Below are positions 33,413-40,834 of a DNA stretch of 40,938 nt, one piece after another. The notes beneath the pieces are model-generated. The model had not been told where the DNA came from. It saw only the letters and a list, made by a program, of their open reading frames with translations, and ran no database searches. The DNA is taken from assembly GCA_017405245.1 (NCBI GenBank), contig JAFRAU010000005.1, positions 1-40,938 on the forward strand, written 5' to 3'. Position numbers and translations under genes: made by a program. Position 1 is the stretch's first letter, and every line of letters begins with the position of its first letter. This DNA is from Candidatus Saccharimonadota bacterium (GTDB taxonomy: Bacteria; Patescibacteriota; Saccharimonadia; Saccharimonadales; Saccharimonadaceae).

Positions 33413-34771
33413 ATGAAAAAGATGAATACTTCTCCGATTTCTGGCACCCAAGAGTTTTTGCCAGAAAAACAAGCAATTTTTAATCACATTAAATCTCAGA
33501 TTGAGAAGGTATATCATCTCCACGGGTTTTTGAGTATCGAGACGCCAACTATTGACCGCACAGAAATTCTTTTTGCAAAGGCGGGTGGAGACACGGAAAA
33601 GCAAATTTACAAAGTTTATAAGACAGAAGAAACATCAAAAGACGCGGACCAGGCGCTCCGCTTCGATCATACCGTACCACTTGCACGCTACGTCGCGGAG
33701 CATGAGAGTAGTCTTAGTTTTCCATTCTCTGTCACGCAGATTGGTAAAAACTTTCGTGGTGAACGCGCTCAAAAAGGACGATTCCGCGAGTTTTATCAGT
33801 GCGACGTCGATGTTATTGGTAGAAACAGTCTCCCGATTTTTTATGATGCCAAGGTTATTGCTTGCTTTTACGACGCACTTAAAGCGTTTGTTGATACAGA
33901 CATTAAAATTCGCCTTAGCAACCGCAAGTTCCTAAATGGCGCCCTGGAAGTATTGGGTCTAACTGACAAATCGAAAGAGATTTATAGTATTATTGACCAC
34001 TCGGAAAAGGTCCCCGCAGAAAAAACTCTCGCAAGCCTCAAAGAAATAGGCCTACCAGAAGAAAATGTTGTAAAAATTACAACGCTTATCAATACCCATG
34101 GTAATCTCTATGTCCTAAATGATTTAGACTTTCTCAAAATACATATCAGTCCACTAACTTCCGACATTTCGGCTTATGAAGCCTCTACCTGTATTGATAA
34201 CGAGAACCTAAAAGCTGGTCTCGGCGAGCTTATTGAAGTCATGAATGATCTAGTAAGCTACGGACTAGAAGATTCCGTAGAGATAGATCTTCGAATTGTT
34301 CGCGGACTTGACTATTATACCGGTACAGTTTTCGAAGGCAATTTGCCTAAGTATCCAGAGCTTGGTTCAATTGGTGGCGGCGGAAGATACGACAACCTAG
34401 CCAGTCACTATACCGACCAAAAATTTCCAGGGGTCGGCGCATCAATTGGCCTTTCTCGTTTATTCTATATCCTATCAGAAAACAACCTAATTGACTTTGC
34501 CACCAAAAAACCAGTCGACGTTGCCATTATTCCAATTTCCACAAAAGACATACTCCTTAGGCGTGCTGCTTATGGTTTAGCAAAAAGCCTCAGAAAAGAA
34601 GGTAAGAGCGTAGAAATAGTCCTAACTGATAAGAAATTAGGCGACAAAATCACCTTTGCTACTAAGATTTCTAAATCCGGTATAATTTTTGGTGAAGACG
34701 AAGTTGGCTCCGGAATATACCACATCAAAGATTTTACCACTGGCAAGCAGACTGAATATCGCATCGGCTAG
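33413..34771 (+). CDS. hisS: Histidyl-tRNA synthetase
   Basis: The class II synthetase of 452 aa. Motif 1 region is SGTQEFLPEKQAIF; motif 2 is IGKNFRGERAQKGRFREFYQCDVDVIG; the His-specific motif is LRIVRGLDYYTGTVFEG, and motif 3 is GIGGGGRYDNL-like (SIGGGGRYDNLASHY) with PGVGASIGLSRL. The C-terminal anticodon-binding domain follows (DVAIIPIS...LRKEGKSVEIVL). TATAAT at 33401-33406 ends 6 nt before ATG. The coding sequence includes a 22-bp stretch identical to one in pheT (34062-34083). Confidence 0.96.
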   Translation: MKKMNTSPISGTQEFLPEKQAIFNHIKSQIEKVYHLHGFLSIETPTIDRTEILFAKAGGDTEKQIYKVYKTEETSKDADQALRFDHTVPLARYVAEHESSLSFPFSVTQIGKNFRGERAQKGRFREFYQCDVDVIGRNSLPIFYDAKVIACFYDALKAFVDTDIKIRLSNRKFLNGALEVLGLTDKSKEIYSIIDHSEKVPAEKTLASLKEIGLPEENVVKITTLINTHGNLYVLNDLDFLKIHISPLTSDISAYEASTCIDNENLKAGLGELIEVMNDLVSYGLEDSVEIDLRIVRGLDYYTGTVFEGNLPKYPELGSIGGGGRYDNLASHYTDQKFPGVGASIGLSRLFYILSENNLIDFATKKPVDVAIIPISTKDILLRRAAYGLAKSLRKEGKSVEIVLTDKKLGDKITFATKISKSGIIFGEDEVGSGIYHIKDFTTGKQTEYRIG

Positions 34772-34781
34772 CTCTAAGACC

Positions 34782-35354
34782 ATGAGAAACCACCTACTTT
34801 CACAACATTTTCTAAGAAACCCACGTCTTGCATTAATGTTGATTGGTCATAGCGATATTAAAAAACGTGACATCGTGATTGATATTGGTGCCGGTTCCGG
34901 AGTGATTACGGTCGCCCTAGCAAAACGCTGCAAGACGGTTATCGCTATTGAGCCAGATCATCAAACTGCAAGAAAGTTGTATGCAAATTTGAAAAAGTAT
35001 CATATGAAGAACGTAGTGATTATCGAAGACGATTTTCTAAACTGCGAACTTCCAAAAGAGTCGTATAAAGTTTTTGCCAATCCGCCGTTTCATTTATCTT
35101 CTGCAATTGTTAAGAAGCTCCTTACGGCCGACAATCCGCCAGAGAGCATATATTTAATTTTACAAAAACAGTTTGCCTTAAAGCTCTTAAATACTGATCG
35201 CCATTATACCTCGAAGCTCGGACTGGCACTAATTCAGAAATATCAGACCAAAATTCGCTACCCACTGCATAGGACAGATTTTACACCGCCTCCGGCCGTA
35301 CCAACAGTTTTATTCGAGGCAAAGAAAATCCCAGATAAAATCTCACCGGCATAG
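34782..35354 (+). CDS. Short Erm-like rRNA adenine N6-methyltransferase
   Basis: The 190-aa protein opens with LLSQHFLRNPRLA, the Erm-type version of the RsmA start. It has the SAM loop VIDIGAGSGVIT (32-43), acidic IAIEPD, and motif IV as NPPF (100-103) in place of NIPY/NIPF. It then shows TDFTPPPAVPTVLFEA, the family's post-catalytic segment, and stops, so the C-terminal helical domain of usual Erm (about 245 aa) is absent. A similarly truncated enzyme is mycobacterial Erm(37). Erm enzymes modify A2058 of 23S rRNA and give macrolide-lincosamide-streptogramin resistance. Start 34782 follows hisS by 10 nt; the frame also opens at 34689 inside hisS. The rRNA target is unproven. Confidence 0.75.
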   Translation: MRNHLLSQHFLRNPRLALMLIGHSDIKKRDIVIDIGAGSGVITVALAKRCKTVIAIEPDHQTARKLYANLKKYHMKNVVIIEDDFLNCELPKESYKVFANPPFHLSSAIVKKLLTADNPPESIYLILQKQFALKLLNTDRHYTSKLGLALIQKYQTKIRYPLHRTDFTPPPAVPTVLFEAKKIPDKISPA

Positions 35355-35385
35355 TCAAATACGTCTTGGAAAATACCATATTTAC

Positions 35386-36093
35386 TTATTTTTTGAGCCC
35401 TGCGTCTAAGTACTTTTTAACGTAATCCCAACCCCAGTTAGTATCAAATCCTCCGGTGGTAAAACTACCGAATTTGAAGTACGGTAAGCCCCCGTCTACG
35501 TATTTAGTGGCCTTTTCTGTATTAGCACGGACCTCCGGGAGCATCTGGTGAGTAGTGTAGCAAGTCTCAAACTCAGAGCCAAGCCCAAGGTCTTTACCAA
35601 TTTCCAGCCAGTAATCAGACGTCATTCCGGTGATAGCCGGGCTAGTTTTAGATACGCCAAAACCATGAGACTGATAATCATCCCAAAGCGATTTGAGAGC
35701 CGCATGGTAATATTCCCAGAACTTGCCCTGTTTTCTTGCACAGTAAACTCCCTCTGCGCTCCATTCGGACATCTCTGGGTGATGCTCACCATATTCATGC
35801 AAAAACTCCGTTACGCGCACCTCAAATAGGATGTCCTTTCCCTCGATATAATCTCGCTTAAACTCCTCCTCATTTTCTGCAATCGCTCGGGAAAATGCAT
35901 CACAATATGGACAGGCCAGGTCGGTATACATAATATAATAATTCTTAGCATCAGCACGGCCCATGGTAGTGCCCTCATTCCAGATTTGATCTGTATGATT
36001 TTCCGTTCCACCATTCATATTAAAAACTATCAGCGCGCCAAGCAACGCGATTACTCCAATTAATATAATAGTTGATAAAACTCTACTTTTCAT
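35386..36093 (-). CDS. DsbA-like thioredoxin-fold protein, membrane-anchored
   Basis: An N-terminal anchor (about 7-25) is followed by a DsbA/DsbG-type thioredoxin fold with the active site CPYC (61-64) in YTDLACPYCDAFSR and a helical insertion. The cis-Pro region may be GGLPYFKFG near the C-terminus. The 235-aa protein probably makes or shuffles disulfides outside the membrane. Start 36093 has AAGGAGA and overlaps the upstream gene's end by 11 nt; the ATG at 36147 lies inside that gene. The partner gene encodes a membrane protein with a CPTC motif. Confidence 0.85.
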   Translation of the reverse strand: MKSRVLSTIILIGVIALLGALIVFNMNGGTENHTDQIWNEGTTMGRADAKNYYIMYTDLACPYCDAFSRAIAENEEEFKRDYIEGKDILFEVRVTEFLHEYGEHHPEMSEWSAEGVYCARKQGKFWEYYHAALKSLWDDYQSHGFGVSKTSPAITGMTSDYWLEIGKDLGLGSEFETCYTTHQMLPEVRANTEKATKYVDGGLPYFKFGSFTTGGFDTNWGWDYVKKYLDAGLKK

Positions 36094-36823
36094 TTCTCTC
36101 CTTAGCCGTGTGTTTATCCGCACGGTGCTTTTTTCTCCATTCTTCATCTATCATTATAACATACGCTTGCTCCCCCACTTTTTTCAGTGAAAGAAGTGCG
36201 ATAATAATGGCAATTACCGTAATAGTTCCAGAAACCGTCTCCGCCATCGCATATCCGCTGGCCGAGAAAATACCGCCCAAAATTGGCGTGATAAGAGCCG
36301 TACCGCAGGTCGGGCAGCCACTTCCGAGTATGGCAAGACCTGCTACAATTCCGGCATTTTGTAGTGTATTGTCAGCCGACTTATTTTCGACGGATGCAGC
36401 CACTTCTCTTTTCTTTTTCCAGACTAGCGCAATCAGAGCAATCAGTAGGCTCTGCAAGATAGTAATTAGAAAGGTTAGACCCCAGTCTAAGAATGCTCGG
36501 CCATTTAGCCCAATCAGTGCCAGGAAACTGTCTTTGATAACGGAGATTTTACCAAAAAAATCAGTCGCAAAAAAGAAGTTCACTTTCCCCATGCCATCTG
36601 ACAGTAGCGAAAGTAACGTTCCAAAAATCACAAAGCTAATGATAAATACAAGCCAGAACTTAGGTTTTTTAGAAGCAAGTACTACGCCCATCGCCGAAAG
36701 CCGCCATCCGTCGCACCATTTTAGGAATTTTTGACGAAATGATGTATGCCTCATCGCAGACTTTTTCTCCCCAGTATCGGCGCTGCCATTATTACTTACT
36801 TTTTTCACTCCACTTTTTACCAT
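36083..36823 (-). CDS. Polytopic membrane protein with CPTC motif
   Basis: The 246-aa protein has four to five transmembrane helices: about 56-75, 112-134, 157-190 and 193-212. At the start of the third-to-fourth region, LGSGCPTCGTALITP carries C170 and C173, next to a membrane face. The N-terminus is basic and the tail (DEEWRKKHRADKH) cytoplasmic. No VKOR, DsbB or CcdA signature was recognised, but a membrane CxxC beside a DsbA-like gene suggests a redox partner. Start 36823 (MVKSGVKK) is chosen because TATAAT (36830-36835, minus) ends 6 nt before it. Confidence 0.7.
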   Translation of the reverse strand: MVKSGVKKVSNNGSADTGEKKSAMRHTSFRQKFLKWCDGWRLSAMGVVLASKKPKFWLVFIISFVIFGTLLSLLSDGMGKVNFFFATDFFGKISVIKDSFLALIGLNGRAFLDWGLTFLITILQSLLIALIALVWKKKREVAASVENKSADNTLQNAGIVAGLAILGSGCPTCGTALITPILGGIFSASGYAMAETVSGTITVIAIIIALLSLKKVGEQAYVIMIDEEWRKKHRADKHTAKERNEK

Positions 36824-36829
36824 AAACCT

Positions 36830-36835
36830 ATTATA
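36830..36835 (-). promoter_or_regulatory. -10 box of the redox operon
   Basis: Minus-strand TATAAT followed by 6 nt and ATG 36823 predicts a leaderless mRNA and decides the start against the upstream ATG at 36838. Confidence 0.6.
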
Positions 36836-36839
36836 CACT

Positions 36840-37011
36840 AAAAATCTCGCTTGGCAGGCGAGCTTACTGGATTTTTATGGAAAATGTTAGAAAATCGCAA
36901 TATGTTATAATTTCATTATACCACACAAATGCTAAAAAGTCAATAGATTTTCAGCCACCGCCCCTGTTATTTTCCAAAAAATTATGACATATAAAATCTT
37001 AAAAATCAATA
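36840..37011. other. AT-rich intergenic region with facing TATAAT boxes
   Basis: It contains a small hairpin (CTCGC/GCGAG near 36845-36862), a plus-strand TATAAT (36904-36909) and a minus-strand TATAAT around 36917. The 36-codon frame from ATG 36877 lacks support. No gene was accepted here. Confidence 0.4.
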
Positions 37012-37039
37012 TTGACACGCATTTTGCCTATGCTAAAAT
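37012..37039 (+). promoter_or_regulatory. Promoter of candidate small RNA (TTGACA-16-TAAAAT)
   Basis: A consensus -35 (37012-37017) and TAAAAT (37034-37039, with TGn) are separated by 16 bp. No start codon with SD follows before a terminator. Confidence 0.65.
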
Positions 37040-37045
37040 AGAATT

Positions 37046-37145
37046 AAGATATTGGACGATGTTGAGAGCCGCCTAATATCGGGAGTTTCTTGCTGTGATT
37101 ATTCACCTAGAAACAGAAACGCGCCTAATTGGGGCGCGTTTTCGT
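37046..37145 (+). ncRNA. Candidate small RNA with intrinsic terminator
   Basis: The segment between the promoter and the hairpin at 37118-37140 (AACGCGCC / GGCGCGTT, followed by TTCGTT) is about 100 nt long. A 5' stem is possible (GATATT at 37048 with AATATC at 37075). No coding frame with an SD site is seen. The next gene has its own -10 box after the terminator, so this is a free small RNA or an attenuated leader. No known family (4.5S, 6S, tmRNA, RNase P) was recognised. Confidence 0.55.
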
Positions 37146-37222
37146 TGCAATGTATCATGCACATACCGACGTAAGCTCGCACGTGCATCTAAATTCAGGT
37201 CCTGCTTTCGACTTGCTTATGC

Positions 37223-37228
37223 TATAAT
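37223..37228 (+). promoter_or_regulatory. -10 box deciding the start at 37236
   Basis: TGC-TATAAT ends 7 nt before ATG 37236. It lies after the earlier in-frame openings from 37095, which are therefore rejected as starts. Confidence 0.6.
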
Positions 37229-37235
37229 CATAAAT

Positions 37236-38144
37236 ATGAACACCGTTAATGATTTTGCTCGTGGCACAGAAAAATTAGTAAATCCTATGGATGTAGGTAC
37301 CACGCATCACCTTCAAAAGAAACTTAGCCGCTTGCCAGTTTTTATTCAGCGTATGATTATTACCTCTGCCGCCAAAAAAGCCAGTAAAATGGGTTTCGTT
37401 GTTGAACCTTACGCATTTTTTCTTTTTTATGAGATAGATAACCCTGATAAAATTCAGTACCTTCTGCCAGATGGTTTTATTCCAGCCAAGTCTAGCGTAT
37501 TTGCCGGTGATACAGCTAAGTATTACGGCATCGCGAGCATTTTTCGTTTACATACCAGTGCTTTTTGGGGTGCAAGGTCAGAATTTTATGCGGTATCTAG
37601 GAACACTAAAACTGGGCTTTTAAGTTGGGTTATTTTGGATTATTCCAGCGATACTATTAGTTATGATAAAAAGTATGGCTTGCGTTCGCCAGATGCTGAT
37701 TACTCTGTTGTGACCACTACTTGCGAGGGAAAGTTTATTGGCGAGATTAAAAGTAATACCGGCCATATTATTTCCTGTGAGGCCGACCTTACTCATCATC
37801 AGATGCGTGCATTAGACGAGGGCCTTTGGATAGATGGCAACACCTCTATTGCTTACGGTAAAGAAATCGGAGGCGGTGATGGCGGGCTCTTTTCTTTGAC
37901 TTTTCTCCCGGCTGAAATGAAAGAAGCCTGGGAAATACCGCTAAGAAGTATTACTCATGAAAAAGTTACTTGGTTCAAAGATGTACTCGGTGGGAAGCTA
38001 GATAAAGCCGCCTGTTTTCCGTTTTCTCAACATATGCTTTCTGATAGCCCTGGTACTAAGACTCACTACGGCTCAAAGACTTCGCTTGAAAAAGCGGCTA
38101 GCAGTGTAGATTTCTCTAAACTTAAAACGTTTAGTCAAAAATAA
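37236..38144 (+). CDS. Conserved-looking protein of unknown function (possible acetoacetate-decarboxylase-like fold)
   Basis: The 302-aa protein has no transmembrane segment. The stretch YLLPDGFIPAKSSVFAGDTAKYYGIASIF followed by strand-rich sequence with EFYAVSRN and SWVILDYSS recalls the beta-barrel entry of acetoacetate-decarboxylase-like proteins (LPxG near the N-terminal third, then a ligand strand). No catalytic Lys could be assigned, so this is a structural guess only. The start at 37236 is favoured by the -10 box; the 47 extra codons upstream cross the small-RNA terminator. Confidence 0.6.
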   Translation: MNTVNDFARGTEKLVNPMDVGTTHHLQKKLSRLPVFIQRMIITSAAKKASKMGFVVEPYAFFLFYEIDNPDKIQYLLPDGFIPAKSSVFAGDTAKYYGIASIFRLHTSAFWGARSEFYAVSRNTKTGLLSWVILDYSSDTISYDKKYGLRSPDADYSVVTTTCEGKFIGEIKSNTGHIISCEADLTHHQMRALDEGLWIDGNTSIAYGKEIGGGDGGLFSLTFLPAEMKEAWEIPLRSITHEKVTWFKDVLGGKLDKAACFPFSQHMLSDSPGTKTHYGSKTSLEKAASSVDFSKLKTFSQK

Positions 38145-38190
38145 CTCCTGCTAAACAAGAGTTATATTATGCGACGCCAATAGTATTAGT

Positions 38191-38275
38191 TGGTGCCCGA
38201 GATGGGACTTGAACCCATATGGATTTCTCCATTCGATTTTAAGTCGAACGCGTATACCGATTCCGCCACTCGGGC
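38191..38275 (-). tRNA. tRNA-Leu (UAA)
   Basis: The minus-strand class II tRNA has acceptor GCCCGAG/CTCGGGC, encoded CCA, a leucine-like D-arm (TGGCGGAATCGGTATACGC), anticodon loop CTTAAAA with anticodon TAA, a variable arm, and T-loop TTCAAGT. Confidence 0.95.
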
Positions 38276-38282
38276 AAATTCG

Positions 38283-38356
38283 TGGAGGCGCCTACCGGAA
38301 TTGAACCGGTGTAAAAGGTTTTGCAGACCTCTGCGTAACCACTCCGCCAAAGCGCC
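38283..38356 (-). tRNA. tRNA-Cys (GCA)
   Basis: The 74-nt minus-strand tRNA has acceptor GGCGCTT/AGGCGCC (one G-T), encoded CCA with discriminator T, anticodon loop CTGCAAA with anticodon GCA, and T-loop TTCAATT. It lies 7 nt upstream of tRNA-Leu(UAA), so the two are likely co-transcribed. Confidence 0.95.
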
Positions 38357-38428
38357 ACCTCTCTCATTCTATCATATTTTTTAGAAAACTAAAAGACTAG
38401 GCATATTATAGTAATAATGATATGATAC

Positions 38429-38458
38429 TTGCCAAAACAGCAATAATAATGTTATAAT
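38429..38458 (+). promoter_or_regulatory. Promoter of the HNH operon (TTGCCA-18-TATAAT)
   Basis: TTGCCA at 38429-38434 and TATAAT at 38453-38458 are 18 bp apart. The -10 box ends 7 nt before ATG 38466, predicting leaderless translation of the first gene. Confidence 0.65.
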
Positions 38459-38465
38459 ATAGAAA

Positions 38466-39515
38466 ATGAGTGAAGAGTTTCTGGGGGTCGACATTACTCC
38501 TGACATGAGATTAGCGCAGACCGTTCAGCGTGCCAGGCTTATTTATTATGCGCTTGCAAAAATCTCACCACTGTTTAAGAAATTCGACTTTCGCTCTGCG
38601 GATGAGCTCGCTGGCGAAATTCTTATAGAAGAAAAACCATTTATTGAGTTTTCGGAGTACCATAGCGCCAGACACGATTTCGAAAATCTAGCTAAAATCA
38701 AGAATCTTTTAGATGATTATAATTTCCGTACCGCCAAAGTCGACTTCGATTTAAGAGAAGTGGGTCTCGGAGGCTATGCTTCGGAAGAGTTGTACCAGAC
38801 CATGAAAGATGCTGCAATAAAAGCGGCTGTACCAGTCTTAAAATCTGCTATCATTTCCCGTGACTATCAGAAGGCAGAAAAAATAGCTACGGAGCTAATT
38901 AAAACTAATGAAAACCATTTCGACACGGAATATTACGACTTTCTAGTTAATCTCCTGCACCCAGAATTTCATTTTATCACTGGCGAGGAGTGTTATTATG
39001 TCCCAGCTAATCACAATTTAGACCAGGAGGACTCGTCAGCTGACATCAAGGATGCTTTTGAGGCTTTGCCAGAAATCGCGAGTAGTGATAATTGCTTAGA
39101 AAAAACTCTCGCTGTTCTCTGGCTCTTAGACGTACAGGCACTAGATTATTTGAGCTATTTTGCAGATGACGAGTTCACTAAAAGTGACTGGTTTGACCAT
39201 CTTCTAAAAAAGTCTGTTAACCTTCCGGAGTCTGATAATCACTACTATATAAAAGCACTCCTTATAGACCGCCAGCCTGGCTTGGCACGCAAGATTTTTG
39301 ATTTCGCAGACAGTCCCAAACTTTCTGAGGAGGAATATTTTGATATCGTCTCAGAAGTAGCAGAAAGAATAAAGCAAGAAGAAATTGATAGAGCTAAGAA
39401 GTCGCAAAATCAAGTAGCATCAGACGAAAACGAAGCAGTGGATATAGAAGATATTGAAACAAAACCAGAAGACGATTCATTAAGCGAGGAGGCTTATGAC
39501 GATGACCTTATCTAA
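38466..39515 (+). CDS. Acidic soluble protein of unknown function, first gene of HNH operon
   Basis: The 349-aa protein is mostly helical by composition, without membrane segments. It contains a LINE-like run of helices (LKSAIISRDYQKAEKIATELI), a more structured middle, and a strongly acidic, probably disordered tail of about 55 residues (ENEAVDIEDIETKPEDD). No family was recognised. It overlaps the next gene by 20 nt, with the downstream SD site (GCGAGGAGG) inside its tail codons, so expression of the two is coupled. Confidence 0.65.
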   Translation: MSEEFLGVDITPDMRLAQTVQRARLIYYALAKISPLFKKFDFRSADELAGEILIEEKPFIEFSEYHSARHDFENLAKIKNLLDDYNFRTAKVDFDLREVGLGGYASEELYQTMKDAAIKAAVPVLKSAIISRDYQKAEKIATELIKTNENHFDTEYYDFLVNLLHPEFHFITGEECYYVPANHNLDQEDSSADIKDAFEALPEIASSDNCLEKTLAVLWLLDVQALDYLSYFADDEFTKSDWFDHLLKKSVNLPESDNHYYIKALLIDRQPGLARKIFDFADSPKLSEEEYFDIVSEVAERIKQEEIDRAKKSQNQVASDENEAVDIEDIETKPEDDSLSEEAYDDDLI

Positions 39516-40251
39516 AAATTACTCAGCAATATTAATTCGCGCACTGTCAGAGATATGCGACGAGAATGACGTGTTCGCATTTTGTCGCAAATATAAATTT
39601 GACGTTGAAAAATGTTATCAAAACGCCACAGAAATCGCCGATCCGGGCAAGCTTCTTGCGGCGCTAGACACTGCTGAGCAAGATATTGCGACGAAACAAA
39701 ATGACGATAAAAAGATTTTAACTATTTTTGACTATCACGACCAAATATCTAATAATTATATTTATTACTGGGGAGATAAAAATGTTCTATTCTCCCCTAA
39801 ATTCACAATTAATATGAGTCACGCTTCCAATGTTCTTGCGCAGCGCGTTGACGAAATCTTAGAGCAAATTGCAAAAGCGATTGAAGCGCTCAAAAAAGAG
39901 CACCCTGAGATTTCGCTAGTAATGGTGGGTGGTGCTAGCAGTAGTTTTGCCTCCTGTGTTAGATTCCGCGAATGCAATCAACCCGTGATTATGACTACGG
40001 AGAAAGACCTGGGCAATTTCCGAAATAACGTAGCAGATTGTATCGTGTATGACGTCAGACCGAGTGTTCTCAAACCCACACCTGTTACCTTTGACTTAAT
40101 ATCCGTAGAAAGCACCGGAGACGTGGCTGTCAAAGGTCTTCGTCAGACGATCGTAAGTGTTGGGGAAAGAGAAATCAACGTCACCAAGTTAGGCGTCCTT
40201 GCTGCCGTTCAGGAAATAATAACTATTCTTTTGGAGTCTAAAAATGAGTGA
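39496..40251 (+). CDS. Protein of unknown function with HSP70/actin-like VGG segment, second gene of HNH operon
   Basis: The 251-aa protein has a helical N-terminus (about 1-65), a strand-rich part (KKILTIFDYHDQISNNYIYYW), a long helix (LAQRVDEILEQIAKAIEALKKEH) leading into ISLVMVGGASSSF, and a C-terminal strand/helix region ending in a helix. The helix-plus-LVMVGG pattern recalls the late phosphate loop of HSP70/actin-fold ATPases (VVLVGGSSRIP), but the rest of that fold is not evident; treat this as weak. ATG 39496 has GGAGG at 6 nt; ATG 39502 is an alternative. It overlaps the HNH gene by 8 nt. Confidence 0.6.
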   Translation: MTMTLSKNYSAILIRALSEICDENDVFAFCRKYKFDVEKCYQNATEIADPGKLLAALDTAEQDIATKQNDDKKILTIFDYHDQISNNYIYYWGDKNVLFSPKFTINMSHASNVLAQRVDEILEQIAKAIEALKKEHPEISLVMVGGASSSFASCVRFRECNQPVIMTTEKDLGNFRNNVADCIVYDVRPSVLKPTPVTFDLISVESTGDVAVKGLRQTIVSVGEREINVTKLGVLAAVQEIITILLESKNE

Positions 40252-40834
40252 GATTAGCCCGGAATTATTAGCAAAATATAAAGAATTGAAAAAATCGTAT
40301 CCGGATGCAGTATATAAATATCTTTTTGATAGTGTACCGGGCTTAGAAAATCTAGATCAAGTAATTGAAGATGATAAGAGGGCTGCCAAAAAACAAGAAA
40401 TTCTTGACCTTCAAGGTGAATACTGGAACTTTTCTAGTTATATTTTCTCCAAGTTAAAAAAGAAATTAATCTGGAAAAGGTGGGCAAAGTCCCAATACGA
40501 TTGTCAATTTGGAGTTTGTGCTATCTGTCATAAACCAATGTCGAACATACATAATTCCAGAGTAGAGCATATCGTGCCTATTAGAAAATACGGCACTAAT
40601 TTCCCGGATAATTTAGTACTTGTTCACCCAAATTGCAAACGCAAGAACGGCGAGACTTTGGATGTTGACACTAGTAAATATAAAGACAATAGGTTTTCTG
40701 AACGACTAGACGAATATGTTTCCGATTTAATATCTGACACTAGGGAAGAGTATCCAGTATCTTTCCCAGACGAGATTTTTGAGCGAGAAGCAAGTAAAAG
40801 GTCGACCTCCCAAACAAGTTGTACAACTTTCTAG
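40244..40834 (+). CDS. HNH endonuclease, C-terminus altered by IS insertion
   Basis: The zinc-binding HNH core is at about 92-131: C92-x2-C95 (CAICHKP), EH at 108-109 (VEHIVP, catalytic His), N123 (DNLVLVHPNCKRKNG) and H128...C131. Residues 1-90 are basic and helical. HNH nucleases cut DNA in restriction, phage defence and mobile elements. The ORF's last 12 or so codons lie inside the IS end (40798 onward), so the native C-terminus is missing or replaced by RSTSQTSCTTF. It is the third gene of an overlapping operon, which suggests a nuclease effector with two accessory proteins. Confidence 0.8.
   Translation: MSEISPELLAKYKELKKSYPDAVYKYLFDSVPGLENLDQVIEDDKRAAKKQEILDLQGEYWNFSSYIFSKLKKKLIWKRWAKSQYDCQFGVCAICHKPMSNIHNSRVEHIVPIRKYGTNFPDNLVLVHPNCKRKNGETLDVDTSKYKDNRFSERLDEYVSDLISDTREEYPVSFPDEIFEREASKRSTSQTSCTTF

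Noticed and set aside
36877-36987. 36-codon frame starting at ATG 36877
   Set aside because: No SD site and no -10 box at the leaderless spacing; low-complexity AT-rich DNA.
37095-37235. Upstream extension of the 37236 gene
   Set aside because: The extension includes the small-RNA terminator and ends at a -10 box; sequence there is not protein-like.
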